A DNA stretch of 64,000 nucleotides from AP-15 sp963716115. GTDB taxonomy: Bacteria; Pseudomonadota; Alphaproteobacteria; ATCC43930; CGMCC-115725. Shown here in pieces: positions 16,570-25,233 of the stretch. A program made the translations under genes and the position numbers. The DNA is taken from contig CAVQSZ010000008.1 in the NCBI GenBank assembly GCA_963716115.1, positions 124,001-188,000 on the forward strand. Reading direction: 5' to 3'. The first letter of the stretch is position 1. Every line of letters starts with the position of its first letter. Below the pieces are notes generated by a model. The model was given only the letters and a program-made list of their open reading frames with translations, was not told the origin of the DNA and made no database searches.

Positions 16570-17688
16570 ATGGCCCAAAGCCGCGGCTCGAACCGCAACG
16601 TCCTGGTATTGCCTGGCGACGGGATCGGCCCAGAAATCATGCGCGAGGTGTTGCGCGTCGTCGAGTTCTTCGACCGCCGCCATATCGCCAGCTTCGACAT
16701 CGCCGAAGACCATGTCGGCGGCGCCGCCTGCGACGCCTATGGCGCGCCGCTGGCCGATGCGACCTTGGCCAAGGCGCTGGCGAGCGATGCGGTGCTGTTC
16801 GGCTCGGTCGGCGGGCCGAAATGGGAATCCTTGCCGTTCGAGCTGCAGCCGGAGCGCGGCCTCCTCAAGCTGCGCAAGGAAATGGACCTCTTCGCCAATC
16901 TCCGCCCGGCGGTGGTCTTCGAGGCGCTCGCCGACGCGTCGAGCCTGAAGCGCGAGCTTGTCGCCGGCCTCGATCTGATGATCGTGCGCGAATTGACCGG
17001 CGGCATCTATTTCGGCGAGCCGCGCGGCGTCGAAACCTTGCCCGACGGCAGCCGCCGCGGCGTCAACACCGAGGTCTACAGCGAGGCCGAGATCGAGCGG
17101 GTGGTGCGCGTCGCCTGCGAGCTGGCACGGAAGCGCGGCGGCCGGGTCTGCGAGGTCGACAAGGCCAACGTCATGGAATTGGGGCTGTTGTGGCGCGAGG
17201 TGGCGCGGCGGGTTCACGCCGGCTACCCCGATGTCGAGCTCTCCTTCATGTACGCCGACAATTGCGCGATGCAGCTGGTGCGCAACCCGAAGCAGTTCGA
17301 CGTGATCGTCACCAGCAACCTGTTCGGCGACCTGTTGTCGGATTGCGCGGCGATGCTGACGGGCTCGCTCGGCATGCTGCCCTCGGCCTCGCTCGGCGCG
17401 CCGGACGCCTCGGGCCGGCGCAAGGCCTTGTACGAGCCGGTGCACGGCAGCGCCCCCGACATCGCCGGCAAGGATGTGGCGAACCCCTTGGCCTCGATCC
17501 TCTCGTTCTCGATGATGCTGCGCTATTCGTTCGACCTCGCCGAGGAGGCCGATCTGGTCGACAACGCGGTGCGCCGCACACTTGCCGCCGGCGCGCGCAC
17601 CGCCGATATCTTCCAGCCCGGCGCCGACCGCGTCTCGACCCGCGAGATGGGCGACGCGATCCTGCGCGAGCTCGAAAGAGCCGCCTAG
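16570..17688 (+). CDS. leuB: 3-isopropylmalate dehydrogenase
   Basis: Encodes 372 residues starting 4 bp after leuD. It has the isocitrate/isopropylmalate dehydrogenase fold: 'VLPGDGIGPEIMREVLRVV', 'RELTGGIYFGEPRG', substrate Arg/Tyr regions, and the NAD-binding 'EPVHGSAPDIAGKDVANPLA'. It oxidises and decarboxylates 3-isopropylmalate, the third step of leucine synthesis. Last gene of the core block. Confidence 0.97.
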   Translation: MAQSRGSNRNVLVLPGDGIGPEIMREVLRVVEFFDRRHIASFDIAEDHVGGAACDAYGAPLADATLAKALASDAVLFGSVGGPKWESLPFELQPERGLLKLRKEMDLFANLRPAVVFEALADASSLKRELVAGLDLMIVRELTGGIYFGEPRGVETLPDGSRRGVNTEVYSEAEIERVVRVACELARKRGGRVCEVDKANVMELGLLWREVARRVHAGYPDVELSFMYADNCAMQLVRNPKQFDVIVTSNLFGDLLSDCAAMLTGSLGMLPSASLGAPDASGRRKALYEPVHGSAPDIAGKDVANPLASILSFSMMLRYSFDLAEEADLVDNAVRRTLAAGARTADIFQPGADRVSTREMGDAILRELERAA

Positions 17689-17768
17689 CCCGAGGCTGGT
17701 CGAGGGCCGGGCCGGCGACTCCGGGTTCCCCGCGCCGAGCGGGCGCCGGTCGGTCGCCCGGCGCCTCC

Positions 17769-19262
17769 TCAGCCCGCCTTTCGCACCCAGCCGTAGCGCA
17801 GGTTGCTGCGGCCGGGACCGTTCTTGACGTAATCGGCCTTGAGCTCGGCGAAATGGTCGGGCCGGGCGAGATCGGCGTGCTTGTCGAAATTGTAGAGCCG
17901 CGCGGCGTTGCCGCCGAACACCGCGTTCTTGACCGGGCCGTCGGCGGCGCCGAGCGGCTGGAAGCCGTATTTCTTCTGCATGTCTTCGGGGATTTCGAGC
18001 CGGCGCAGCCCTTCGATCTGCCATTGCGGCGAGCCGGTCCAGACCGCGTCGGTGCCCCACACCACATGGTCGGCGCCCAGCCCCTTGACCAGCATCCCCA
18101 TCAGCGCCGCGGCGAGGCGCGGCTCGGCGACCGCGGTCCAGGCGAAGAGCTGCCCCAAATCGCCGTAGACGTTGGCGACGCCGTATTTCTGCGGGATGTC
18201 GGCGAGGTCGCTGGTCCACGAGCTGCGGCCGGTCTTATCGAACTCGGCCATGCCGTCGGCGGGCGTGCCGCCGACCCAGCGATAGGCCGAATGGTAGATC
18301 AGGAAATTCAATTGCGGCCAGTCCTTGGCCGCCTTGCCGACATCGCTGACATCGGCGTAGGGCCGCAGCCGCGGGAACTTCTCCTCGACCCCCGGCGCAA
18401 ACAGCCCCTTGTGGATGCAGACGTTCTTGATCCCCGATTTGACCGCCTTCTCGTAGAACGGGTACATCAGCTTTTCGTCGTCGAGGTGGTAGGGGTGGGC
18501 GGCCAGCTCCTTGTGGGTGTTGTCGCCGACGGTGTAGCCCTTCCATGAATCGGGCTTGTAGACCTCGATCGCCTTGTCGACCTGGTCGAGCCAGCCGGGC
18601 TGGCCCGGGGTGATGATGAAATGCGCCATCATCCGCTTGGAGCCCGCGTCCTTGTTGACCTTCTCGCGGGTCGAGAACGCCACCTCCTGCGGGATGAACC
18701 AGTCTTCCGGCACATCCGAGGGCGAGTTCGAGATCAGCGCCACCTTGGTGTCGCTGTCCATGTAGATTTCTTTGAAATAGTTGGCGAACTTCAGGTCGTC
18801 GATGGTCTGCTCGCCGCTCAATTCCTTGTTCCAGCCGGTCTTGCCGAAGGCGTTGCGCATCTTGACGAAGCCCGTCAGCCGGGTGTCGTCGCGCAAAAAA
18901 TGGGTGTGGCCGTCGATGATCAGCTGCTTCGACAACGCCTGGGCGCGCTCGTTCGCCAGGTCCGGCGTCGCCGCCTCGGCCGGGCTCGCGTCGAACAGCG
19001 GCCCGAACACCTGGTTGAGCGCGACAAAGGACGCCGCCATGCCGGAAGCGGTCTGAAAGAAACGCCGCCGCGACAGGCCCTGACGCCGCGCCAGCCGGTT
19101 GCTCATCTCCTTCAGCCGGGCCTCGACCTCGCGTTGCTGCTCGGTCTGTGGGACCGGCAGATATTCGTCGCTCGACACGATCTGGGTCGGCACCGGCGAC
19201 GCAAACGACGCCGTCTCCGCCGGCAGCAATTCGCTCAACTGCTCGTCGCTCAGGAACTTCAT
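17769..19262 (-). CDS. Tat-exported amidohydrolase family protein
   Basis: Encodes 497 residues from ATG 19262 behind GGAGGA. A twin-arginine motif 'SRRRFFQTASGMAASFVAL' lies about 65 residues in, so the protein is probably exported folded. The amidohydrolase-2 fold has the metal-binding 'IDGHTHFL' at the first strand, a 'LNFLIYHSAYRW' His region, and 'GADHVVWGTDAVWTGSPQWQ' with the last metal Asp. The end 'AVFGGNAARLYNF' is the family terminus. Substrate unknown. A second amidohydrolase gene lies 0.4 kb upstream on the same strand. Confidence 0.85.
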   Translation of the reverse strand: MKFLSDEQLSELLPAETASFASPVPTQIVSSDEYLPVPQTEQQREVEARLKEMSNRLARRQGLSRRRFFQTASGMAASFVALNQVFGPLFDASPAEAATPDLANERAQALSKQLIIDGHTHFLRDDTRLTGFVKMRNAFGKTGWNKELSGEQTIDDLKFANYFKEIYMDSDTKVALISNSPSDVPEDWFIPQEVAFSTREKVNKDAGSKRMMAHFIITPGQPGWLDQVDKAIEVYKPDSWKGYTVGDNTHKELAAHPYHLDDEKLMYPFYEKAVKSGIKNVCIHKGLFAPGVEEKFPRLRPYADVSDVGKAAKDWPQLNFLIYHSAYRWVGGTPADGMAEFDKTGRSSWTSDLADIPQKYGVANVYGDLGQLFAWTAVAEPRLAAALMGMLVKGLGADHVVWGTDAVWTGSPQWQIEGLRRLEIPEDMQKKYGFQPLGAADGPVKNAVFGGNAARLYNFDKHADLARPDHFAELKADYVKNGPGRSNLRYGWVRKAG

Positions 19263-19301
19263 GGTTTCCTCCCTGGATTGGAATTCGTAGCGGGGACGTG
19301 G

Positions 19302-19631
19302 CTACTGCCCGTGGCCCCTCAGCAGGACGCCCAGGATCGCGATCGTGGCCGCGGCATTGATCCCGACCGCCCAGGTCAACATCGTGAAGCGGGACCCGAC
19401 ATCGGTAAAACGGGCATTGACCTCGGCGCGAAATTGAACGAGCGCATGTTCCAGATTTGTGACCCGCGCCTCCACGGCCGCCAGCCGTCCGTCCAACACC
19501 GCCAGCCGATTGTCGATCGACGCCAGCCGATTTTCGTAATTGGCCAGCTCCTCGGCCGCGGCAGCAGCGTCTTCGTCAGGCGCGCCAGCCGCTTTGAAGG
19601 CGGCATAGGTCTTGGCCAGCATGATCGCCAT
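19302..19631 (-). CDS. Small coiled-coil membrane protein (DUF1640/CCDC90-like)
   Basis: Encodes 109 residues. An N-terminal helix 'LAKTYAAFKAAGAPDEDAAA' is followed by heptads rich in Leu/Val/Asn ('RLASIDNRLAVLDGRLAAVE') that form a coiled coil. One transmembrane helix near the C-terminus is 'LTWAVGINAAATIAILGVLL'. This layout fits the bacterial DUF1640-type proteins, whose function is unknown. It lies between two amidohydrolase genes on the same strand. Confidence 0.65.
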   Translation of the reverse strand: MAIMLAKTYAAFKAAGAPDEDAAAAAEELANYENRLASIDNRLAVLDGRLAAVEARVTNLEHALVQFRAEVNARFTDVGSRFTMLTWAVGINAAATIAILGVLLRGHGQ

Positions 19632-19643
19632 TTCGCGATCAAT

Positions 19644-20729
19644 CTACTTCGGACGCGCGGGCATTTCCAGGTTCAGCAGACGCGCGGCGTTGCCGCCGAA
19701 GATCGCCCGCCGCTCGGAATCGGCGAGGCCGGGGCAGCCCTCGATCATGCCGACCGGGTCGATCTCGCCCATATCGGCCGGATAGTCGGTGCCCATCAGG
19801 ATGTGGTCGGCGCCGTATTCCTCGACCAGGTATTCGAGCTGGTGAGGCGTGTACACCAGCGCGTCGAAATAGACCCGCTTCAAATAGGTCGTCGGCATGC
19901 GCCGGATGATCTCGCAAGCGTCGGGCCGGGCAGATGCGGCGTGGTCGATGCGCCCCGAATAGGCCGGCAGATAGCCGCCGCCATGCGAGGCGACGAGCTT
20001 CAAATTCGGATAATCGGCGAGCACGCCGCCGAAGATCAGGTGGTGCAGCGCCACGGTCGTGTCGAGCGGGTTGCCGATGACGTTGGCGAAATAATGGTCG
20101 GCCAGCCGCCGCGCCTCGGTGAACCCGTCCGAATGCATGAAGACGAGCGTGCCCAGCTCCTCGCAGCGGGCGAACACCTTGCGGAAGCGCTCGGCCGACA
20201 GGTCCTCGCCGGCGACGTGGGTCATGATCTCGATGCCGCGAAACCCCAATGATTTGTGCAGGCGGTCGAGCTCGGCGACGGCGAGGTCCGGCGCCTGCAG
20301 CGGCACCGTGCCGAGGCCGACAAAGCGGTCGGGGTGGCGGCCGCAGATATCGGCGATAAAGTCGTTGATCGCCCGCGCGCTGGCGAGGCCGAGATCGGGG
20401 TCGGCGCCGTAATAGGTCTGGCGGGGGGCGGGCGAGATCGCCTGGATGTCGATCCCCATGCGGTCCATGTCGGCGATCCGAACTTCCGGCGCGACGCCCT
20501 GCTCGGCCGTGCGCTCGCCGTTCGCCCGGTTGATGCTGCGGCTCTGCTCGGTGGCCTGGGTTTCGAGAAACCAGCGCGAGACTTCGTCATGGCCCTCGAC
20601 CATCTGCGTCGCCGCGGCACAGCGCACGTGGCAATGGATGTCGAGCGTGAACCATTTGCCGCGGGCATGGACCGGCCCCGGAAAATGGCCCGGGATCGGT
20701 GCTCCCTCCGGCAGGCATTTGAACAGCAT
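19644..20729 (-). CDS. Amidohydrolase-2 (ACMSD/gamma-resorcylate decarboxylase-like) protein
   Basis: Encodes 361 residues from ATG 20729, preceded by a purine-rich GGAGAGGGGG. The metal-binding motif is 'TLDIHCHV' near residue 30. The 'GRHPDRFVGLGTVPLQ', 'LVASHGGGYLPAYSGRID' and 'GADHILMGTDYPADMG' motifs follow the ACMSD-family pattern with the catalytic His and Asp. Relatives decarboxylate or hydrolyse aromatic and acyl acids using Zn. Its divergent neighbours are a carboxymuconolactone-decarboxylase-like protein and a hydroxyacid dehydrogenase, which points to aromatic or hydroxy-acid catabolism (inference). Confidence 0.85.
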   Translation of the reverse strand: MLFKCLPEGAPIPGHFPGPVHARGKWFTLDIHCHVRCAAATQMVEGHDEVSRWFLETQATEQSRSINRANGERTAEQGVAPEVRIADMDRMGIDIQAISPAPRQTYYGADPDLGLASARAINDFIADICGRHPDRFVGLGTVPLQAPDLAVAELDRLHKSLGFRGIEIMTHVAGEDLSAERFRKVFARCEELGTLVFMHSDGFTEARRLADHYFANVIGNPLDTTVALHHLIFGGVLADYPNLKLVASHGGGYLPAYSGRIDHAASARPDACEIIRRMPTTYLKRVYFDALVYTPHQLEYLVEEYGADHILMGTDYPADMGEIDPVGMIEGCPGLADSERRAIFGGNAARLLNLEMPARPK

Positions 20730-20899
20730 TTTCCCCCTCTCCGGCGCATTTCGTCCGACGGCGACAATTCGCGCCGATCACGGCGCGAACGCAAGAGGCT
20801 CGTCCGCGGGATGTGGCCCTCGACGCCGGCCGCGTGCTAGGCTGACGGCGATCGGGTTCTCCCGAATCGAGCAAGCCCAATCAAACAAAGGAGAAAACC

Positions 20900-21217
20900 A
20901 TGGCGCAATCGCAACCGTCAGCAGCCCGAGAGCAGGTCCGCCACGTCGTGCCGGGGCTGATCGACCTCAGCGAACGGGTGCTGTTCGGCGAAGTCTGGGA
21001 ACGGCCCGGCCTCTCCAAGCGCGACCGCAGCCTGATCACCTGCGCCACCCTGATCGCGCTCGGCCGCGAGAAGCAGCTGGTCGGCCACCTGCAGCGGGCG
21101 CTCGACAACGGCGTCACCAAGGACGAGATCGGCGAGATCATCACCCATCTGGCGTTTTACGCCGGTTGGCCGGCGGCGATGACCGCGGCGCTGGTGGCCA
21201 AGGACGTCGTGAAGTAG
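20900..21217 (+). CDS. Carboxymuconolactone decarboxylase family protein
   Basis: Encodes 105 residues from ATG 20900, with AAGGAG at the right distance. The CMD fold is evident from 'VFGEVWERPGLSKRDRSLIT'-type helix 2 and 'LALGREKQLVGHL'-type helix 3 (here VLFGEVWE and IALGREKQLVGHL). The terminal helix is 'ITHLAFYAGWPAAMTAA' with the conserved His and Gly-Trp-Pro. There is no CxxC, so it is not an AhpD peroxidase. It may act on lactone intermediates of protocatechuate-like pathways; co-transcribed with the next gene. Confidence 0.85.
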   Translation: MAQSQPSAAREQVRHVVPGLIDLSERVLFGEVWERPGLSKRDRSLITCATLIALGREKQLVGHLQRALDNGVTKDEIGEIITHLAFYAGWPAAMTAALVAKDVVK

Positions 21218-21249
21218 CCCCGACAACAGCAGAAGCGCGGGAGAGCGAG

Positions 21250-22206
21250 ATGAAGATCGGCTTTATCGGCTTGGGCATGATGGGCTCGGGGATGGCGGCC
21301 AACCTGCAGAAGGCGGGCCACGAGCTGGTCGTGCACGATCTGCGCCGCGCGGCGGCCGAGCCCTACCTCGCGGCCGGGGCCGTTTGGGCGGACAGCCCGC
21401 GCGCCGTCGCCGAGGCCTCGGAGGTCGTGTTCACCTCGCTTCCCGGCCCGCCCGAGGTCGAGGCGGTGGCGCTGGGCGAAAACGGGTTGTTGAGCGGCAT
21501 GAGCCGCGGCAAGGCCTATTTCGACCTCTCCACCAACTCGCCGACGATGGTGCGCAAGATCAACGCCGCCTTTACCGAGCGCGACGTTTACATGCTCGAC
21601 TCGCCGGTCAGCGGCGGCCCGCGCGGCGCCCGCACCGGCAAGCTCGCGCTTTGGGTCGGCGGCGACGAGCAGATCTTCAACCGGCACAAGAGCGTGCTCG
21701 ACGCGATCGGCGACAAGGCGCGCTATGTCGGCCCGATCGGCGCCGGCTCGGTCGCCAAGCTCGTGCACAACGGCGCGGGCTACTGCATCCAGACCGCGCT
21801 TGCCGAGATGTTCTCGGTCGGGGTCAAGGCCGGGGTCGAGCCGTTGGCGTTGTGGGAGGCGGTGCGCGAAGGGGCCAGCGGCCGGCGGCGGACCTTCGAC
21901 GGGCTGATCGACCAGTTCCTGCCCGGCAAATACGAGCCCGCCGCCTTCGCGCTGCGGCTCGCGCACAAGGACATGTCGCTCGCCACCCAGCTCGGGCGCG
22001 ACTTCAACGTGCCGATGCGGATCGCCAATATGGCGCTGGCCGAGCTGTCGGAGGCGCTGAACCGCGGCTGGGGCGAGCGCGACTCGCGCTCGCCGATGGT
22101 CCTGCAGCAGGAGCGGGCCGGGGTCGAGATCCGGGTCGACCCGAAACGGCTGCAGGAGGCGCTCGACCGCGACCCGCCGCCAAAGGACGATCCGAAGCAC
22201 GGCTGA
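21250..22206 (+). CDS. NAD(P)-dependent beta-hydroxyacid dehydrogenase (3-HIBDH/tartronate-semialdehyde reductase family)
   Basis: Encodes 318 residues from ATG 21250. The Rossmann motif 'IGFIGLGMMGSGMAANLQKA' opens the protein. The family signature 'LDSPVSGGPRGARTGKL' (substrate loop) is near residue 117, and the catalytic Lys is in 'GSVAKLVHNGAGYC' near 170. It reversibly oxidises a beta-hydroxy acid; the exact acid is unclear. It follows the CMD-family gene by 32 bp and likely shares its promoter. Confidence 0.9.
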   Translation: MKIGFIGLGMMGSGMAANLQKAGHELVVHDLRRAAAEPYLAAGAVWADSPRAVAEASEVVFTSLPGPPEVEAVALGENGLLSGMSRGKAYFDLSTNSPTMVRKINAAFTERDVYMLDSPVSGGPRGARTGKLALWVGGDEQIFNRHKSVLDAIGDKARYVGPIGAGSVAKLVHNGAGYCIQTALAEMFSVGVKAGVEPLALWEAVREGASGRRRTFDGLIDQFLPGKYEPAAFALRLAHKDMSLATQLGRDFNVPMRIANMALAELSEALNRGWGERDSRSPMVLQQERAGVEIRVDPKRLQEALDRDPPPKDDPKHG

Positions 22207-22343
22207 GCACGGGAGCGCCTCCTCGCCACTTCCCCGCCGCCGGCGGCGGGGGGCGGATTGATCAGCGGCGGCGGAACCGCGGCGCTGCCGCCGCCTGTTT
22301 GTCGCTTGCGGCCATGCATGCGGTCGCAGGCAAGGAGGAGATT

Positions 22344-22520
22344 ATGCTCTATTGGGCGGTGGTGTTTCTGATCGTGGCGATCATCGCCGGGATTCTCGGT
22401 TTTGGCGGCGTGGCCTTCGCCGCCGTCGGCATCGCCAAGATCCTGTTCTTCGTATTCTTGATCGTCTTCCTGGTCACCCTGGTGATGGGCTTCCTGCGAC
22501 GAGGCTCGCCGCCGCTGTGA
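22344..22520 (+). CDS. DUF1328 small membrane protein
   Basis: Encodes 58 residues from ATG 22344 behind AGGAGG. The sequence is almost all membrane: 'MLYWAVVFLIVAIIAGILGF' followed by a Gly-rich turn and a second helix 'ILFFVFLIVFLVTLVMGFL'. This is the DUF1328 (YtjA-like) pattern with GFGGVAFAAVGIAKI. Such proteins are often stress-induced and have no known biochemical role. Confidence 0.85.
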   Translation: MLYWAVVFLIVAIIAGILGFGGVAFAAVGIAKILFFVFLIVFLVTLVMGFLRRGSPPL

Positions 22521-22535
22521 GCGATGCCCGCCGCC

Positions 22536-23000
22536 CTATTCGGCGGCGAGCACGCGGGCGAGCTGGCTCAACGCCTCCTGGTGGCGCTCGTTGGGGATCT
22601 GCGCGAAGTTGCGCGCCAGCTCCAGGCACATGCGCTCGCGCGGGCTGATCGAGCGCTCGTTCTCCTGCGCCAGCCCGTCGAAGAAGTAGCTGACCGGGAC
22701 GCTGAGCACCTGCGCGATCTCGAACAGGCGTCCGGCCGAAACCCGGTTGATCGCGCGCTCGTATTTGTGCGCCTGCTGATAGGTCACCCCGATCAGGTCG
22801 GCGAGCTGCTGCTGGGTCAGCCCGAGCATGATCCGGCGCTCGCGGACGCGACCGCCGACATGCCGGTCGATGTCCTGGGTTCGGCTCGTCGAGCGGCGGT
22901 GCGGCGCGGGGCGGCGGGACGGCGGCTCGGCCTTCGACCCGGCCTCCTCCCGCCGCCCGTTGGCGCGACGCGCCTCGATCGTCTGCTCCCGCTCTGTCAT
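22536..23000 (-). CDS. XRE-family (Cro/CI-type) transcriptional regulator
   Basis: Encodes 154 residues. The first 45 are basic and disordered. The HTH_3 domain spans about residues 48-105 with 'RVRERRIMLGLTQQQLADLI' and the recognition helix 'GVTYQQAHKYERAINRVS'. The C-terminal 40 residues are helical ('LELARNFAQIPNERHQEALS'), as in the widespread alphaproteobacterial 'helix-turn-helix with QQ.HKYE' regulators. An inverted repeat lies just upstream and may be its own operator. Confidence 0.85.
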   Translation of the reverse strand: MTEREQTIEARRANGRREEAGSKAEPPSRRPAPHRRSTSRTQDIDRHVGGRVRERRIMLGLTQQQLADLIGVTYQQAHKYERAINRVSAGRLFEIAQVLSVPVSYFFDGLAQENERSISPRERMCLELARNFAQIPNERHQEALSQLARVLAAE

Positions 23001-23086
23001 CTCGCCCTACCCCCCGCTCAGCTTGCCGACCCGGCCCATCACTGCCGGCCCGAACGGCGGCGCTAGCACCGCCGCCCGCGCTCAAC

Positions 23087-23126
23087 CACATGGTGTCGCC
23101 GCATTAGAACGGACGCCATGTGTCAA
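23087..23126 (-). promoter_or_regulatory. Inverted-repeat operator and -35 box upstream of the XRE gene
   Basis: CACATGGTGTC (23087-23097) and GACGCCATGTG (23112-23122) form an 11-bp inverted repeat with one mismatch and a 14-bp spacer. On the minus strand a TTGACA overlaps the outer arm at 23121-23126. The layout fits an autoregulatory operator. No strong -10 could be fixed. Confidence 0.5.
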
Positions 23127-23255
23127 TTTTTAGGCAGGATTGCAGCCGTTTTGGCGCAATACGCTGCCCACATCTGCGCGGCGCGCATGCCGATCGCGTT
23201 GACAGCCTCCCCGGCCGGGTGATACCGACCCCAATCCGCTCACAACCGGCTATCG

Positions 23256-24056
23256 ATGCCCCGCATCTCGATCGGTGACTGCTCGCTCTATTACGAGCGG
23301 CAAGGCATGGGCTTCCCCACCCTGTTCATCACCGGGCTGGGCGGTTTTGCGTCGTTTTGGCAGGATCAGGTCGCGGCCTTCGCCAGGCGCTTCGAGGTCG
23401 TGACGTTCGACCATCGCGGGATCGGGCAGAGCGACCCGGCGCGGCTCGGCTACACCGTCGAGCGCATGGCGGTCGACGTGATCGCGCTGTTGGATGCGCT
23501 CGACATCCGGCGCTGCCACGTCGTCGGGCACTCGACCGGCGGGGCGATCGCGCAGGTGCTGGCGATCGAGCATCCGACCCGGCTCGCGAGCGTCGTGATG
23601 TCGGCCACCTGGACCAAGGCCGACGCCTATTTTCGCCGCCTCTTCACCTTGCGCAAGGAGGTGCTGGAGCGGCTCGGGCCGAGCATCTACCTGCAATCGG
23701 CCACCTTGGTCTGGTATCCGAGCTGGTGGGTGGCGCGCAACAACGAGCGGCTGCGCCAGGTCGAGGCGCAGAACCTCGCCGCCTTCGCCCCGACCGAAAT
23801 CGTCGCCAGCCGGATCGATGCGATGCTGGCCTTCGACCGCACCGCCGAGCTTGGCCGCATCAAGACCCCGACCCTGGTCATCGGGGCCGAGGACGACATC
23901 GTCACCCCGTCCTATTTTTCCGAGGAGCTGGCGCGGCTGATACCCGGTGCGGAGGTCAAGATTTTCCCGCGCGGCGGGCATTTTCTGACCCAGGTCCGCG
24001 CCCGCGAATACAACAACGCGGTCCTGCCGTTCCTCGCCTCCCATACCCCGGCCTGA
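23256..24056 (+). CDS. Alpha/beta hydrolase (3-oxoadipate enol-lactonase-like)
   Basis: Encodes 266 residues. It has the alpha/beta-hydrolase fold with oxyanion region 'LFITGLGGFASFWQDQ' and nucleophile elbow 'VVGHSTGGAIAQVLA' (Ser near residue 95). The acid is in 'VIGAEDDIVTP' and the His in 'FPRGGHFLTQ'. The family includes PcaD and RutD; the substrate here is unknown. It could begin at ATG 23256; no strong ribosome site is visible. Confidence 0.88.
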   Translation: MPRISIGDCSLYYERQGMGFPTLFITGLGGFASFWQDQVAAFARRFEVVTFDHRGIGQSDPARLGYTVERMAVDVIALLDALDIRRCHVVGHSTGGAIAQVLAIEHPTRLASVVMSATWTKADAYFRRLFTLRKEVLERLGPSIYLQSATLVWYPSWWVARNNERLRQVEAQNLAAFAPTEIVASRIDAMLAFDRTAELGRIKTPTLVIGAEDDIVTPSYFSEELARLIPGAEVKIFPRGGHFLTQVRAREYNNAVLPFLASHTPA

Positions 24057-24199
24057 CCGACGCCCGGTCTTGCCGGCGGCTCCTTAGGGATTCCTCAACG
24101 ATCCGCGCCTAGCCTCGACCCGACCGCCGAGCAACCGGCGGATCGGCAATCGAGGGTTGGATCGTGCTGTCTTGTCATCGGCTCGGGCGGGCGTGAGCG

Positions 24200-24991
24200 G
24201 TGGATCGTCTCGACCGGACTGCGCCGCGCCAGCGGCGGCGGAGCCTTGAGATTGGCGCGGCGGTCGAGGCGGCGCTGCGCCAGGACCGGCTGCTGCTCGC
24301 GTTCCAGCCGGTGATCTCCGCGGCTACCGGGGCGGTCGACTATTTCGAATGCCTGCTGCGGATGCGCAACGACGACGGCCGTCTCGTCGCCGGCGGGGAA
24401 TTTGTCGAGACCGTCGAGGAATTGGGGCTGATCGCCGCCGTCGACCGCTACGTGCTGGCCAAGGCGGTCGCCGAGCTCGACGCCGATCCCGAGGTTCGGC
24501 TGGGCTTCAATGTTTCCGGGCTGACCGCGGGCGACCGCCCCTGGCTGCGGTCGTTGATCGCGGCGCTGCAAAAGGCGCCCCATCTGGCGCGCCGGCTGGT
24601 GGTCGAGATCACCGAGACGGCGGCGCTGCGCGACCTCGACGAGTCGGCGCGGTTTGTCGACGCGCTGCGGCATGCCGGCTGCCGCGTCGCCCTCGACGAT
24701 TTTGGCGCCGGCCACACCTCGCTGCGGCATCTTCAGATCCTCTCGGTCGACCTGGTCAAGATCGACGGCTCCTTCGTCCGCAACCTCGCGGCGAACCCGC
24801 GCAGCCTCGTCTTCCTGCGCCATCTGATCGGCCTGACCCGAGGGTTCGGCTTCGCCACCGTTGCCGAATGCGTCGAGACCGAGGAGGAGGCGGCGCTGCT
24901 CCGGGCGGAGGGGGTCGGCTATCTGCAAGGCTATCATTTCGGGCTGCCGACGCTCGAGCGCCGCTGGCTCCCCGATGCGGCCGCTCCCTAG
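24200..24991 (+). CDS. EAL-domain protein (cyclic-di-GMP phosphodiesterase)
   Basis: About 263 residues from GTG 24200. It consists of one EAL domain with no GGDEF or sensor part. The signature Glu is kept but the motif reads 'ECLLR' instead of EALLR. Other catalytic motifs are intact: 'LGFNVSG', 'EITETAAL', 'DDFGAGHTSL', 'VKIDGSFVRNL', 'AECVETEEE' and 'YLQGYHFG'. It should hydrolyse c-di-GMP to pGpG in the cytosol, unless the Ala-to-Cys change matters. It stands alone. Confidence 0.88.
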   Translation: MDRLDRTAPRQRRRSLEIGAAVEAALRQDRLLLAFQPVISAATGAVDYFECLLRMRNDDGRLVAGGEFVETVEELGLIAAVDRYVLAKAVAELDADPEVRLGFNVSGLTAGDRPWLRSLIAALQKAPHLARRLVVEITETAALRDLDESARFVDALRHAGCRVALDDFGAGHTSLRHLQILSVDLVKIDGSFVRNLAANPRSLVFLRHLIGLTRGFGFATVAECVETEEEAALLRAEGVGYLQGYHFGLPTLERRWLPDAAAP

Positions 24992-25233
24992 CGTTTAGAT
25001 GCGGCCAACCGGTGGAGGTGAGTTGACGCAGAATTTCGGCAGGGGCCGCGCGAGGCGCGCCGAGCAGCGCTCCGGAGCAGCCGGGGCGCCTCCCGGCGAA
25101 GCTCATCCGGCGCAGCGGGCTGCTGCGGCTCCTTGCCGGCGCACCGGGCGATCGCGTCCGAGCGCCGGCGCTTGCGAAAAGCCGCCGATCGCTGAAACAA
25201 TGGGCGCGGCCGGTCGATCGCGGAGATGGGACA

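Noticed and set aside
23199..23224. TTGACA with a downstream TGATAC as promoter of the alpha/beta hydrolase gene
   Set aside because: The spacer is only 15 bp and the alternative -10 at 17 bp is poor, so support is too weak to list.
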